From Plasmodium malariae (taxonomy: Eukaryota; Apicomplexa; Aconoidasida; Haemosporida; Plasmodiidae): a stretch of DNA of 64,000 nt. Within the stretch, counting starts at the first letter, position 1. Every line of letters begins with the position of its first letter. The position numbers were made by a program, and so were the translations under genes. Shown here piece after piece: positions 50,874 through 63,083 of the stretch. The notes under the pieces are model-generated. The model was given only the letters and a program-made list of their open reading frames with translations. It was not told the DNA's origin and ran no database searches. The stretch spans positions 22,766 through 86,765 of the forward strand of contig NW_021638302.1 of assembly GCF_900090045.1 (NCBI RefSeq), given 5' to 3'.

Positions 50874-51790
50874 TCATTGTGGTTGATACCCTATACTATG
50901 AGAACTTCCTTTATATTTTCTATATACTTCTTTATATATATTTTGTAAGGATTCTCTTTTTTCTTTACGTTTAACTGTTTTTTTCGTAACTAATCTATTT
51001 CATAAGCATGATTTCAATAAAGTAAACTATATGAAACAAAACAAGTATATATACCTGAATATATTAATGTTTTGTGCTTGTAAATTTTTGTGAAAATTGG
51101 CATACTCATTGTGTGAGAATATTCACGTTATTAACTATAATTTTTTTTTAACTTTATATAAAAAAAATAAAGCGCATGATGCTAGTAATACGAGCGCTTT
51201 GTATAAACTCACACCAAATATATATTTCACTTGCATAGGTGATAAATATGTGGTAAACCAGTACAAGGAGTTACCATGTGAATTTTATTATCAAATGCTT
51301 TTTTACAATTGATTAAATCCGCGCAAAAAGCATTTTAACTACATTTTTGATGTTTTCACAATTATTCTTGTAAAGGTTATAACATTTCTTAATATTACCA
51401 CAAGTTATATCACCAGAATCCTGTTTTTTTATCATTAAATTTGCTAAAATCATCATAATAACCGTATATTTATTCAAGCTTTGTTAAAGATTCAGTATCA
51501 ATTTCTTTTATTTCTTGTATGCATATATAATCTAATTTAGACGAAACACCTCTAAAGGAGTTAAACAAAATGTAACTATTATTCTTTTTATTTTTTTTTT
51601 CTGAATTTATCAGGTAATTCAAGTATTTACAACGTTTGAGATTATCAGAATAATATTTATCCTTAACTTCAATTAAATATATACCAATCTGTTGACATAA
51701 TGTAATAAAATTAGTATTAGGAATATTTAAAGAATTATATTTAGTATTAGAACAATATTATACAGGACTTACTCTATCAATCTTAACATT
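50874..51790 (-). pseudogene. Decayed PIR gene
   Basis: On the minus strand, from about 51760 down, the reading NTKYNSLNIPNTNFITLCQQ is followed by IGIYLIEVKDKYYSDNLKRC and KYLNYLINSE, the PIR pattern of a Cys-helix-Cys-KYLNYWIN-type block. It continues to SYILFNSFRG, ending in a stop near 51470. Another frame gives DITCGNIKKCYNLYKNNCEN, also PIR-like. A membrane-like segment (LYKALVLLASCALFFLYKV) lies near 51150-51205. A last-exon stretch of about 110 bp ends KYKGSSHSIGYQPQ with a stop at 50874-50876, the IGYQ ending typical of PIR. Frameshifts and stops separate the pieces, so it is a pseudogene. I cannot find its first exon. The plus-strand frame at 51097-51312 is a shadow of this relic. 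Confidence 0.75.
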
Positions 51791-54700
51791 TTAACTAACC
51801 CCCCTTTATTCCGTTTTATAATGAAGATGTAATTACACGAATTATTTTAAAAAAATAATAAAATAAAGTAAGAAATACTACTACTAATAATAATATATAT
51901 TCGTAAAATTATATTTTAATGAATAAAAATATATATTTTATTTATGTAACAACAAATTAATGAAATATTATGATATATATAAATATTATAAAAAACAAAT
52001 AAATCTTACGCTTCCCCCTAAAATGTTTGCGCCATTGTATATAAATATACGTGAATGAAACAGCAAAAGTTAAATTAACGTAATACTGATATTTATCTAA
52101 GTGAAAAAATGTTACGCTTTATGTTTATATGTGATGCATTCCTTTTTGTCACGTATAGAATTTTAAAAAACAAATCATAATAAAATCACCATTTCAATTT
52201 TACATTAAAATTAATATAAGGTTGTATAGTTTGTACAGTACAATATAAAAGCTTTTAATTGTAAACATGATAATCTGAAAAACATAATTTCTTTATTGTA
52301 TCTAAAATACAATTATAGTAATGAATATTCTTCCCTTTTATTTTTATTCGTGTGAAAATTATATAAATGTACATACATGCTATAGAAAAAAAATAAATTA
52401 GCATTAGTTTATTCTAATATAAATTGCCAATTATATTCGAGTATCTTATTAAAAATCTTTTTTTACCTTTTAAAATACTATAAATAGATAAATACTATTT
52501 ATTTTATAGGTATAGAATTTTCCCTTTTATTTTTATTTTAGTGTTAGAATGGCACGTTTCATATTATTTCAGTTAATATTAAAAATATGTGATAATAATA
52601 TATAAGCTCTTTAAGAATCTGAATTTCGTGATTTTTAGTGAAATTATAATTTTTCATAAATGGAAAATAAATTCAAGTTAAATAGGTTTATAATACATTA
52701 AAATAAGTACTATTTCGTTAAATTAAAAATATCTTGCTTAAAAATAATATTTTAAGTATGAATATATTATTCTAGAGATAGACATTATCATATTATTTAA
52801 AACAATCTCTTATTTTTTTTCATCCTATTACACAAGAAGCTAAAGTTTCAGTTTAATCTTTATAACTTTTGATTTAGTATGATATATATGATTATATTTC
52901 AAATATAACAATTATATAAACAAAAATTAGATATTATTACAAGGTAGATTAATTAAAATTATAAAATAAATAAAAAAAAAAAAAAATTTATGCCTAAAGC
53001 TTTTAGTAAAATATATTAGTGAATTTAATTTATACATGTGACTAATTAAAAATATAAATTAATATATCAACTAAAATTTATATTTACAGACAAAATATGA
53101 CAAGCCCAATTAAAAAATAAATTTATGGCTTTTGTTCTATTTATCCAATATAGTAAAATAATTGATAAAAGAAATGTCATAAAATTTTTCAATTTCACTT
53201 ATTTCACTGCTATTATATTTATCTCTATTATGTGTCTTATATATTCTACTATATAATAACGTATATTTTATGGATCTCACAGAATAATAATAAATTATTA
53301 TTTTTTTTTTTTTTACATATCATATTATTGTAAAATATCTTAAGATTATATATTTAGTAAAATATATAAATCGTATATTATTATATTTTAATTGTACTAA
53401 TATATTTAACATATAATTAAATATATTTAAAAAAATATATATAATTACATAAAAACAAAAATTGTTTTTGTTATTAGTACATAAATAAAATGATTTCTCT
53501 TTTACTTTATGAACAAAGTAGTAATTAATATAGAAAAGTTATTATTATAATGGTTAAAATAAATATTTTTTTAAATTTATTTTACGTAAGATATCCTCTG
53601 TTATTTTATTTTTATATTTATAACAATAATATATCTTTTTTCAATTCTCATATATGTGTTTTATTTAATAAAGTACTGTTGTCAAAATTCCCAATAAATT
53701 CCAAAGAATTACAGTTGTGTTGTTATGAGATTAATATTAATTAATAACTATATTTGTAGGTTTATGTATGCCAATATTCTATTATTATTTATAATATTCA
53801 ATATATTTCTAGTATAATCACTATAGATTTAATGGACTAATGTTATATTAAAAAATTTATTAAGTACCATATCATATATAAAAAATAAAATATAAAAGAA
53901 AACATAAATATTTATTATTCTGCTAATGTATAATTTGTATGAATAAAATATGCATGTAATATTTATATTATATGATAAAGTATAAAAATATCTAATGGAA
54001 TGATTCTTATAAAAATTAAAAGAATATACTTTAAAAGAACTATATATTTACTTCTTGTAAAACAAAAAGAAAAAATATAAATTCTATTGAATTTATTCAA
54101 AAGTGTTGGAACAAAGACAATGCTAATATAACTATTTAAAAATAATTATTTTCTTAATAATATGTTATTAATATGTAATAATATATTTGCTTAATGTATT
54201 ATAAGGATATTACATTAGAGAGACGAATATATCTATTTCATATAGCATTGTACTAACCTATGGTAATAATTATAATTAATTCAGATTAATATATTTTTTG
54301 CCATTTTATTTATTATATTATTTATGAATTAATGATATTGTAAAATTCATAAATTAAGTGATATTATTATGGGATTTACATAATATAAAACAGTAAATAA
54401 TAATTTGTAATCTGCCTATTTTTTTGGTATATGATAGCAGTTAAAAATTGTTACATATATAAAATGGATTTCATATTTTCATAGATAAATCTAGTAGTAG
54501 TTATATTTATAAATATTAATATATAGAGAGATGATTTAAAAAATAATAACTATTAATCTTATTAGCTAAGTAGGAAAAAGAAAAATATTATTGCGTAATT
54601 GCAAAATATCAAAAAAAAAATATAAATATAAAAGTCGAAATTAACAAATTCTTTTTAAAATGTAAAAATATATCATATTTTTTAAATTTACTAAAACATA

Positions 54701-56009
54701 TTTATATTTTTTTTCATATCTTTCTGGTTTTAGAAAAGCGCTGAAATTCATATAGTACTGTTTAATTTATACATTTTTTTATATTTAACTTTTATATCAT
54801 TTATTTTATAAAAATATTAATAAATAATAATGTAGATGTTAAAGTAAAAAAAAATGTAAGAATATTTTTTATTTAATTGTTTACATTTTCTTTAAAAGCG
54901 AATATAAATTACAAGTTAATATAAAAAACTATGTATTCAGAATAATTTCATTATTATCATGTTTTAGGCATTTTAATTAGTTCAATAATTTTTTAAATTT
55001 ATAATAATAAAAGTTATACAATCAAAAACGATACTTTAATATCATAAATATCTATAAATATGTATAAGGATTTTTCCTTTAAGTTACATTATTTGTTGCA
55101 TAAAAAAATTGAATTCTTTATTAAGGGACAGTACATTTAAATATGATTTTTTCTTTGTGAGAAGATATATATAATTAAAATAAAATATATTGATATATAA
55201 CAAATAAAGGGTTACAAACTTACTATAAATTAAAACGTTTATAATGCGATTATCTATTAAATCATAATAACCTAGAAGTATTTCTTTATGTATATAACAT
55301 ATGGTTTTTTATAATATATTAAATTATATAAATTATATATATGTTTTCACTACGCTTTCGTGTGCTTTAACGTATATATGTTTTTTTTATTAAAATTTTT
55401 TTATATTAATTAAATCCTTAAATGATTAATTGATAGGAATATTTTGAAGGATACAAATAAGCATCTATATAAATATGCAAATAACCATATATATAGAAAT
55501 AATAAAATAACATAGAATTCTAAAATTATAAGTAATTCTGATATATAAATTAAAAAAAAGTATTGCAATATTAATGTTTTTGCTTTTTTTTATTTTCCGA
55601 CATATTAATTATTTTCCTAAATGTTTAATATTCTTGGAATACATTAATATAATTTTAATTTTTATATATATATATATATACATTGTTACTTATATTTAAT
55701 CAAGTATTAATATAAATTTCATATTGATAATCTTAAAGAAAGAAATAAAAAATAGTATATATAATTGAAATATATTTTATGCATTTTCATTTCAATCTTC
55801 ATATTTCATGTTCGCTTCTCTTTCTTTTATTAAGTATTTTTTCAAATTATTCTTTTTATTGTTCCCATAGTGAATAATAAAATTTATTAAATAAGTTTCT
55901 TATAGATTACATGCTTAGGCAAAAATGTTATTCTTATATATTCAGAATGTATATTATAAATTTTAAAAATGTATTTTTGTATATTTCAATCGTATTTGTC
56001 TGCAGTTTT
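51791..56009. other. AT-rich region of about 4.2 kb, no gene seen
   Basis: I see only AT-rich low-complexity sequence. A frame at 53550-53744 is Phe/Tyr/Asn-rich and not called. The right end is the 3' flank of the minus-strand STP1 gene. Confidence 0.55.
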
Positions 56010-58563
56010 TTATTTTTCCATAGAATATCCATATGTATTATCTTCTCTTATCCAACGTTCTAACTCTTTTTTAAAGATATCGTCCGTTTTATAATCATGA
56101 TTTTCCGTATTTTCCAAAAAATAACGGTTAAATTCACTTATGTTTTCTATAAATTCTTTTTTACTATCTGAATTTTCTTTTTCCTTAAATTCAATTATGT
56201 AATTATCCAAATGTGATTCATTATTTTCAATATCCTGCTCTTTTTTGCATTCTTCTAATACTGACATAAGAATGAGTATACATAGTTTTGTTAATAATTT
56301 TTTTTTTATATATTTATATAATTCTTGGCAGTCTTCTTTGTTCGATAATTCTCCTATATTAATTAATGGCAAAGAATCTTTAATTTTTTCATTATCATAA
56401 TCATCTGGTATAATCTGGAGTTCAGCAGTTAAATAGTTAAATAAGTCCTGTTCAATATATTGCTTAATAATTATACACTTCTCCAATATCCACTGTCTCC
56501 ATATATCTTTTTCTCTTGGTGAAAATGGAATATTTTGAATTTCATCAGGATCATTTTTTAATTCTTCTCTTTTTTTTAAGTTAGCTAGTTCTCTTTTCCA
56601 ATCAATTTTTAAATTATTAAACCAATGTTCTTTTTTCAATTTGTCAGCAAGATTTTGATGTTTTTCTATCCATTTATTCCATAATATTTTTTGTTTTTCT
56701 TTTTGATTAATACTTTTTGTATTTCCAATTATTAGTTTGTCATTAGTTAAAAAAGGATATGTATTGTGTTCCCCTTTTGTTAGCAATTCTAAGCATATTT
56801 CTAAAAATTCTCCTTTTATATACTCCCATTCTTCATTTCTGTATTCTTCGAGTATTTGCATATGTACTTCTATGATAGTTTTGTATCTATGTTTGTTTTG
56901 CTTTGATGCGTTTATATTATTATTCTTGTTATGTTCAAGTATTTTTATTTTTTTTGTTATCTCTTCATCATCATATAATGGATATTCCATATTATCATGT
57001 TTTACAAATTTGTGTTTTGTGCAAGAATGTGAAGGTGTTAGTATTTTTAGGAATTTCACTTGTCTTCTTTTTATCTTTTTTTTTTTTTTAAATATTCCTA
57101 TTAAAGTGTACTAGAATATAAAAAAAAGAAATAATAGATTCATAAATTAAATTATTACAGTAATCGAATATTTTTCATATGCTTAAACTTTTATATTTAT
57201 TTTACTTTAATAAACAGAGAAAGTATAATAATTGTTACAAGGCTTGTTAAAATAGTTGGTATGCGTACAATAGTTCGATTTGGTGGTTGACCTATAATTG
57301 TATTTTAAATGTATATATAATATAATTACTTCTAAAATAGAGAATTAATTAGTATAAGTTATACTTGGAATTTTAGCGTGAACAGTGACCGCGGGAAAAT
57401 CTGTAGCAACATTTAATTTTCCAGAAGGAAAAGAAACAATTTGAAAATCCTGGGTTTCTCTGGAGACGTCAGGTTTTCTATGTAATGGTGTAGAATCAGG
57501 AGGTTTTTCTGAATCTAAAGAAACAAAACTTTTAGGTTCTGATAATTCAGCTTGGGGAGATTGTACATATTCAGCGTGAGAATTTTCTGTTTTTGTTGAT
57601 GATGCTTCAGATGGAGCTATTATTGGGGATAGAGTTTGAGGTTCGTTTTCAATTTTTCTTTCGGGAGTATTATGCTCACCATGTTGGGGTCTAGGTTGAG
57701 CTGCAGTTTCTAGAACATCTGCTACTTCTTGGTTTCGATCTTGAGTTGTAAATTTACTTTCAACTCTTTTTTCATCTTCAGGTGAACCCTTATTTTTTTT
57801 TTCAGCTAGAATTTTATCAGGTGGTACTGGATGGGAGAGCCTGCAGTTAAGCTGTTTTTTAAAAGTTTGAGGATCCATTATGTCGCATGTTTTTTTTGGT
57901 CCTTTTTTTGTTTTGTCTCTTTCGTAACACGTTTCAATGAGGTACTTCTTTGTATTAAAATATTCCTCCTTTTCACTAATCCATATATTATATTCTTCAC
58001 ATTTACTTGAATAACTCTCAGCAGATTGAGGGTTTTGCTTCAACCGTTTTATATCCGTCAGATCGGTATTTCTCTTTTTACAGAAATCATCTACTTCATA
58101 TTTTAATTTTAAAAATTCTAAATCATTTTCATTCATAATCAGAGGACATCCTCCTAGTTCATCTAGCTTTTTATAATGAGGATGTAACCATTCATTTAAT
58201 GCCTTTTCCCATGTTGCTTTTTGTGATGTATAATAACCTGGTGGAGTCTTATTGTCAATTAGATATCTGGCCAAATATAGGCATTTATCCTTTAATGCTT
58301 TTTTATCTTTATTAGAAATAAGTTTAGTAATGTTGTCCTTAATATGATTTACGACTTCTATAAAACGTGCTTCTCGTGCGTATCTGAAGTAAGAAGTGCC
58401 AAATATCCTCAAATTCTAAATTCAAGATAATTATTAAGAATTATTTAAGCACAAAATTTTGTTTTTGTTGTATAATCTCATTTTTAGCGTAAATAAATAA
58501 TTTATCAATAAATTTAAGAATATTAAAAAAAATGAGCATTACCTTAGGTAAACATTTTTCCAT
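56010..58563 (-). CDS. STP1 protein, four exons, intact
   Basis: Exons on the minus strand are 58563-58543, 58415-57365, 57291-57206 and 57110-56010. Introns are 127, 73 and 95 bp with GT/AG ends, and frame is kept throughout (2,259 bp, 752 residues). Exon 1 encodes MEKCLPK, a typical STP1 start. Exon 2 has an N-terminal domain with GGCPLI near residue 95, LKLKYEVDDFC after it and CEEYNIWISEKEEYFNTKKY further on, then a Pro/Ser/Glu/Gln-rich linker (~residues 205-350). Exon 3 encodes the single membrane segment (ILTSLVTIIILSLFIK). Exon 4 starts YTLIGIFKKKKK across a 14-base A run, then carries YDDEEITKKIKI, HMQILEEYRNEEWE, a Trp-rich block (WNKWIEKHQNLADKLKKEHW) and ends near IREDNTYGYSMEK. 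The Trp-containing tail recalls SURFIN cytoplasmic regions and suggests contact with host or export structures; that is inference. It is transcribed away from the telomere. Confidence 0.93.
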
Positions 58564-61500
58564 AATAACTGTGTGTCAAAATACTAGTTGATTGTAAATA
58601 ACAATCTAAAAGAAAAATAAAAAGTTATATTATTTTATTTATCAGTAGGGAAATTTTAAGTTAATATATCGTAATAAATAGAAATTATAAAATTAGTTTT
58701 TTTATTAAAATTTATGAGTATTACAAAATAATTAAAAACTTTTGTATTTGTTTTTTTTGATTGTTCTCTTCTTTCATGTTAAATATATATATAATAATTA
58801 AAGATATATATTAATCATATTTTAATATTATAATATAGAAAAGTGTATATCTGTACATAGAATTAATATTTTATTTTTGTACTAAAATCCAAATTGTTCA
58901 AAATAAAAAATTACATATAAGTAACACTAATAAATAATATTAATTTTATGGTTTACGATTAATATATATATATATATATACACTTTTTTTTTAAATACAA
59001 AACATATAAATTCTATTATTAATGTTACTATAAATAATACTTTTTGTTCTTTTTTTCTGAAAATAAATAGTCTTTATATCAAATCATTAATAGAACTGAT
59101 GGCATTTTTCTTTTTATTTTGTTATTTATGTTTGATCTTAAGCATTATAATGATATAACTATTTTGTTAGCACTTTTTTAAATTTAAGATGCCCTGAAGA
59201 TAGAAAAGAATCAATAATAAATAAATAATACTAAATAATTTGTATGGGTGCATAAAGTACAAACAACTGAAAAGTAGTTATGGCAATTAATATTATATAT
59301 ATATATATATATCAATTACCTATATATTAGTTATTTATAATATGTATTGTACCAACGGATATTATTAAAATAGCATAATTTACTATACATATAATGTTCT
59401 TCTGTTTATATCTATTACCACTTTTGTATGTGATTGATTAAATATGGATTATATTTTATTTAATAAAGTGTATATTTAGGAATATCAGTTAATGAAAAAA
59501 AGATTGTCTACTTAATTAAAATATGCAAAATTATTAGATGTACGTGTACCAAAAAATTATGCTATATCATTAAAAATAATTAAAAAAAATTAAAACTTTC
59601 CATAAAAAACAATATTATTACAATTAATTGTAAATAAATAATATATTACATTAAATAATACAACAAGTATTGAAGTATAATAACCTTATTCCTATAATAA
59701 TTAATACATATGTTAGAATAAATATATTAAAAATATTTAATTTATTTTTTCGTTTATAATGAATTTGATAAATGTATGTAAGTATAGTTTTAGTATAACA
59801 GATGAATATTTATTTAGTATTAAAACTAAAAAAGATCATGTATTATTTTATAATTCTTTTTATTATTTGAGTTTATTAATGGAATTACAGGACTATTTAA
59901 AAGTATATTGAACAACGTAGCTTGTTCTTTTATAATGTAAATATATTATTTATAATTTTAATCCTTTGTTTGAAACAAGTCTATAATGAATGTAGAATTA
60001 TTAGAAAAAAAAAAATATATATATATTTACATAAAAATATATATATATTAATTGGTACTAATTTTTGGTAAGTAGTTAATTCACATAATTATTTAATTTA
60101 TTATAATTATGTTACATCAATCAAAAGTAATAAAAAATTTTTTTTTTCATATACGTTTAATTTTTATTTTTGGGTTTCTACAAAATTTTTTATTCTATGC
60201 TTACTTTTTTTTTCTAATCCCTTAAATTCGATCGTATTTCTTCTAAAAATATTTTGAATAATAAAAATATAAGAGAAAATAATATAAAAATAATTTATCA
60301 TTTTGTTAAGATATTATATATTCAAATTATGTACTTGAGTATATCGCATAAGTTGTAAAAGTAATACATAATTAACGTGTTATAGTGGATGATTATATGG
60401 TAATATAAAAGTAAATATTATTTTCTCAAATATCTGAAAATTTTTTGGAAGAACTGCTTAATATTTGTATTCATATATATATATATATATATATTTATTT
60501 TTTTTCTTTTTGTTTTTTTTCTTTAATTTTTAAAAATTTATGAAAATTTTGTTTTTTTGTTGATGTATTTCTCATTGTTATTTTTAATATATAATATAAT
60601 TTATTGTATGTTACTATAGTTAATTCATGACAATTAATTTAAAATAATAAAATATTAATAAATATTCATAAAATTTACTGAATGTTTCTTGTTATACCTA
60701 TGGTTATTTTATTTATATATAAAAAATATAATATTTATGTATGAAATTGATGTTTTGAATAAATATACTTTTCAAATCAATAATGCTAATGAAATTGAAA
60801 TATATATATACCTAGTAAAGCATATAGCTGTAAATAAACGTAATACTAATGATATATAACATATTTTAGTAACTTGAAATAATATATTATAATTATTTCT
60901 TATATAATACAAATATACAATGAAGTAAATATGACATAAACTATTACAAAAATCCGATGAGTAATTAAAATTATAGTTCATATTATTTTATAGTGCAGTT
61001 TATAATTATCGATGTATTATAATAGTGAAAGACTTCTTAAGAAATAACATAATGTAAAATAGATTACCAAATTTTATATTATGATAAATATATTGTAACA
61101 TTATATATATCCTTTTATTTATGTATATAAATGTAGGCTCACAGTATTCCATACAAGGAATTTTTAACTACTTTTACTAGCAATTGAATAAACTGTATTT
61201 TTCTGCATAATCAAAGTATGAAATATTTACTATTATTATTAGGATTATATTAATATCGTTTAATCATAATAGATAACATATTATTGTTATATATATAATT
61301 TGGCTTATATTAAATTATGAGTTTATAGAACTGGTATTTCAAATTTTAAATTAGTAATTTACTACATTCACATTATTTAATGATAAGAGGACATATGTTA
61401 ATATGCATGCTTAATTATACATTAAAAGCTATTTTTATCATTACTAATTTTTAGTTAATTTAAACATAATTCTCTTTATTCATTTCATCTATTGTTTACG

Positions 61501-62190
61501 TTACCATAATTTAATCATTAATATGTCATTCTTCTTAAATATCTGTCTATGTATATTATATAGATTTACTGTTTATACGAAATACTATTTATTCTAATTG
61601 CATTTATTATAAGTCATTACATGGATAAGGGAGTTCCAATTAAAATTAATGCCTTTTTATATTTTGTATGTTCTTTCTTTATAATTTATAAATTTGAATA
61701 AAATATTTGTATATTAATTTCATTATATTTTATATCTTTTTAAATTAGTTCCCACGTTGTTTTTATTGTTTCCTTAAATTTAACTCTGCTTATATACTAT
61801 GACATTCTAAATATTATTATTATATACAATTATTAATATCTTTTTTTTTGGTATTTTTAACATTACCCTTAAAATATATTATTCTAGCGCTTGTTTTACG
61901 TTAATTTAAATTAAAATTTATGAACATCTATACATTAGAGTTTTTTACATTACTTTATATTATATAACACTTACTGTCACCTGAATAATGTTGTTATTTT
62001 AAGAGCCATGATTTCTTAATTGGTTATTGTGTTCATATGTATATTTTTTTTCTTTGAAGACAATGACAAAGTTCAAATAACATATAATATTATTAAAAAA
62101 TGTTATATTATTATAAATAAAAAACTATTAAAATGATAATTTACTGTCTTAATATGTTGGTGAGTTTGTAGTATTAACATTTTTCCGTAA
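58564..62190. other. Gene-free AT-rich region between STP1 and the telomere-side remnant
   Basis: It begins with the presumed STP1 promoter. I see (TA)n tracts (about 58962-58980, 59294-59313 and 60474-60494) and no tandem satellite of longer period. The frame at 60772-60981 (minus) is Asn/Tyr/Ile-rich and not called. Confidence 0.55.
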
Positions 62191-62448
62191 AATAATTTAG
62201 AGTTTTACACAGAAAAATGTGAGGAAAATATTGCAATAATTGTTAATATAATTAATAGATATAATAATATATACTCATATACAGTATCATCAGAAGGTTA
62301 TACTGATGACGTTAAAGCAAGAAATGAGGATTTTATGGAATTTGAATGGCACTGTGTTTCAGTATATTTATGTGGTTTATTAACATATTTTATTATAGTT
62401 ACAATTTTAAAGTCATATGATTCTTACGAATTCCTTATTAATTTTTAA
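62191..62448 (+). pseudogene. Coding-like fragment of unrecognised family, next to the telomere
   Basis: An 85-codon open stretch without a start codon ends in TAA at 62446-62448. The composition is protein-like and not the usual AT-driven Lys/Asn/Ile run: LEFYTEKCEENIAIIVNIIN, then a hydrophilic part with SSEGYTDDVKARNEDFMEFE, then WHCVSVYLCGLLTYFIIVTI, a membrane-like segment, and a short tail ending YEFLINF. A TAA sits just upstream, and a TTTAG precedes the open stretch, so it could be the last exon of a spliced gene. A possible short first exon with GTGAGT donor at about 62134-62160 would need a ~40-bp intron and does not keep frame, so I do not accept it. The family is not recognised; it may be a 3' relic. 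Confidence 0.45.
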
Positions 62449-63083
62449 TGTTTAACAGTTGCACACATAAAATATTTAAATTTTATATAACACATCTATT
62501 TATAAGGTTATTATATATTAAGTCATAGTTTTCACAATATAGAAGAGTACTAAATATATTAATTGAAATATGGGAATTTTCTAGAATTAGAAAAAAAATA
62601 TATTGTATTAAATATATAAAGTAGGAGAAATTCTAGGAAAATATATCTTTATAAAGAAACTGAAAAATAGATATTTCAAAGTTAATAATACTTATAGACA
62701 TATAAATAATATAATATATTAGATAAAATTGAAAATTTAAATGAATATATTATTTTTTGTAGATTTGGAATTATATAATTATTATAAATATGAAATAATA
62801 TTTTAGAAATGGGCATTAAATATTATTTTATATTTATTTTTTCCCATTTGTACGTATTAAATACTAATAGTATTATTTATTAAATATAATAAATAATTCA
62901 AAAAGCATCTAAAATATATATATATATATATGTAGGAACACGATTTGCATGTGATTTTAATTAATATGAAGGAAATTATTTACTTCAGTAGGAATAAATG
63001 TATTTGTATATTACTTAAAAAAACAAAAAGGATACACAAACAATTTGTACAATTATATAATTTGTTTTACTTAAAAAATGAAT
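62449..63083. other. Telomere-adjacent AT-rich sequence, no gene seen
   Basis: AT-rich sequence with a (TA)n tract near 62917-62931, changing abruptly to telomere repeat at about 63084. Confidence 0.6.

Noticed and set aside
51097..51312. 71-codon plus-strand frame starting MAYSLCENIH
   Set aside because: Opposite strand of the PIR relic; the minus-strand reading shows PIR motifs and a membrane segment.
56737..57114. Plus-strand frames of 125 and 62 codons
   Set aside because: Antisense shadows of the last exon of the intact STP1 gene.
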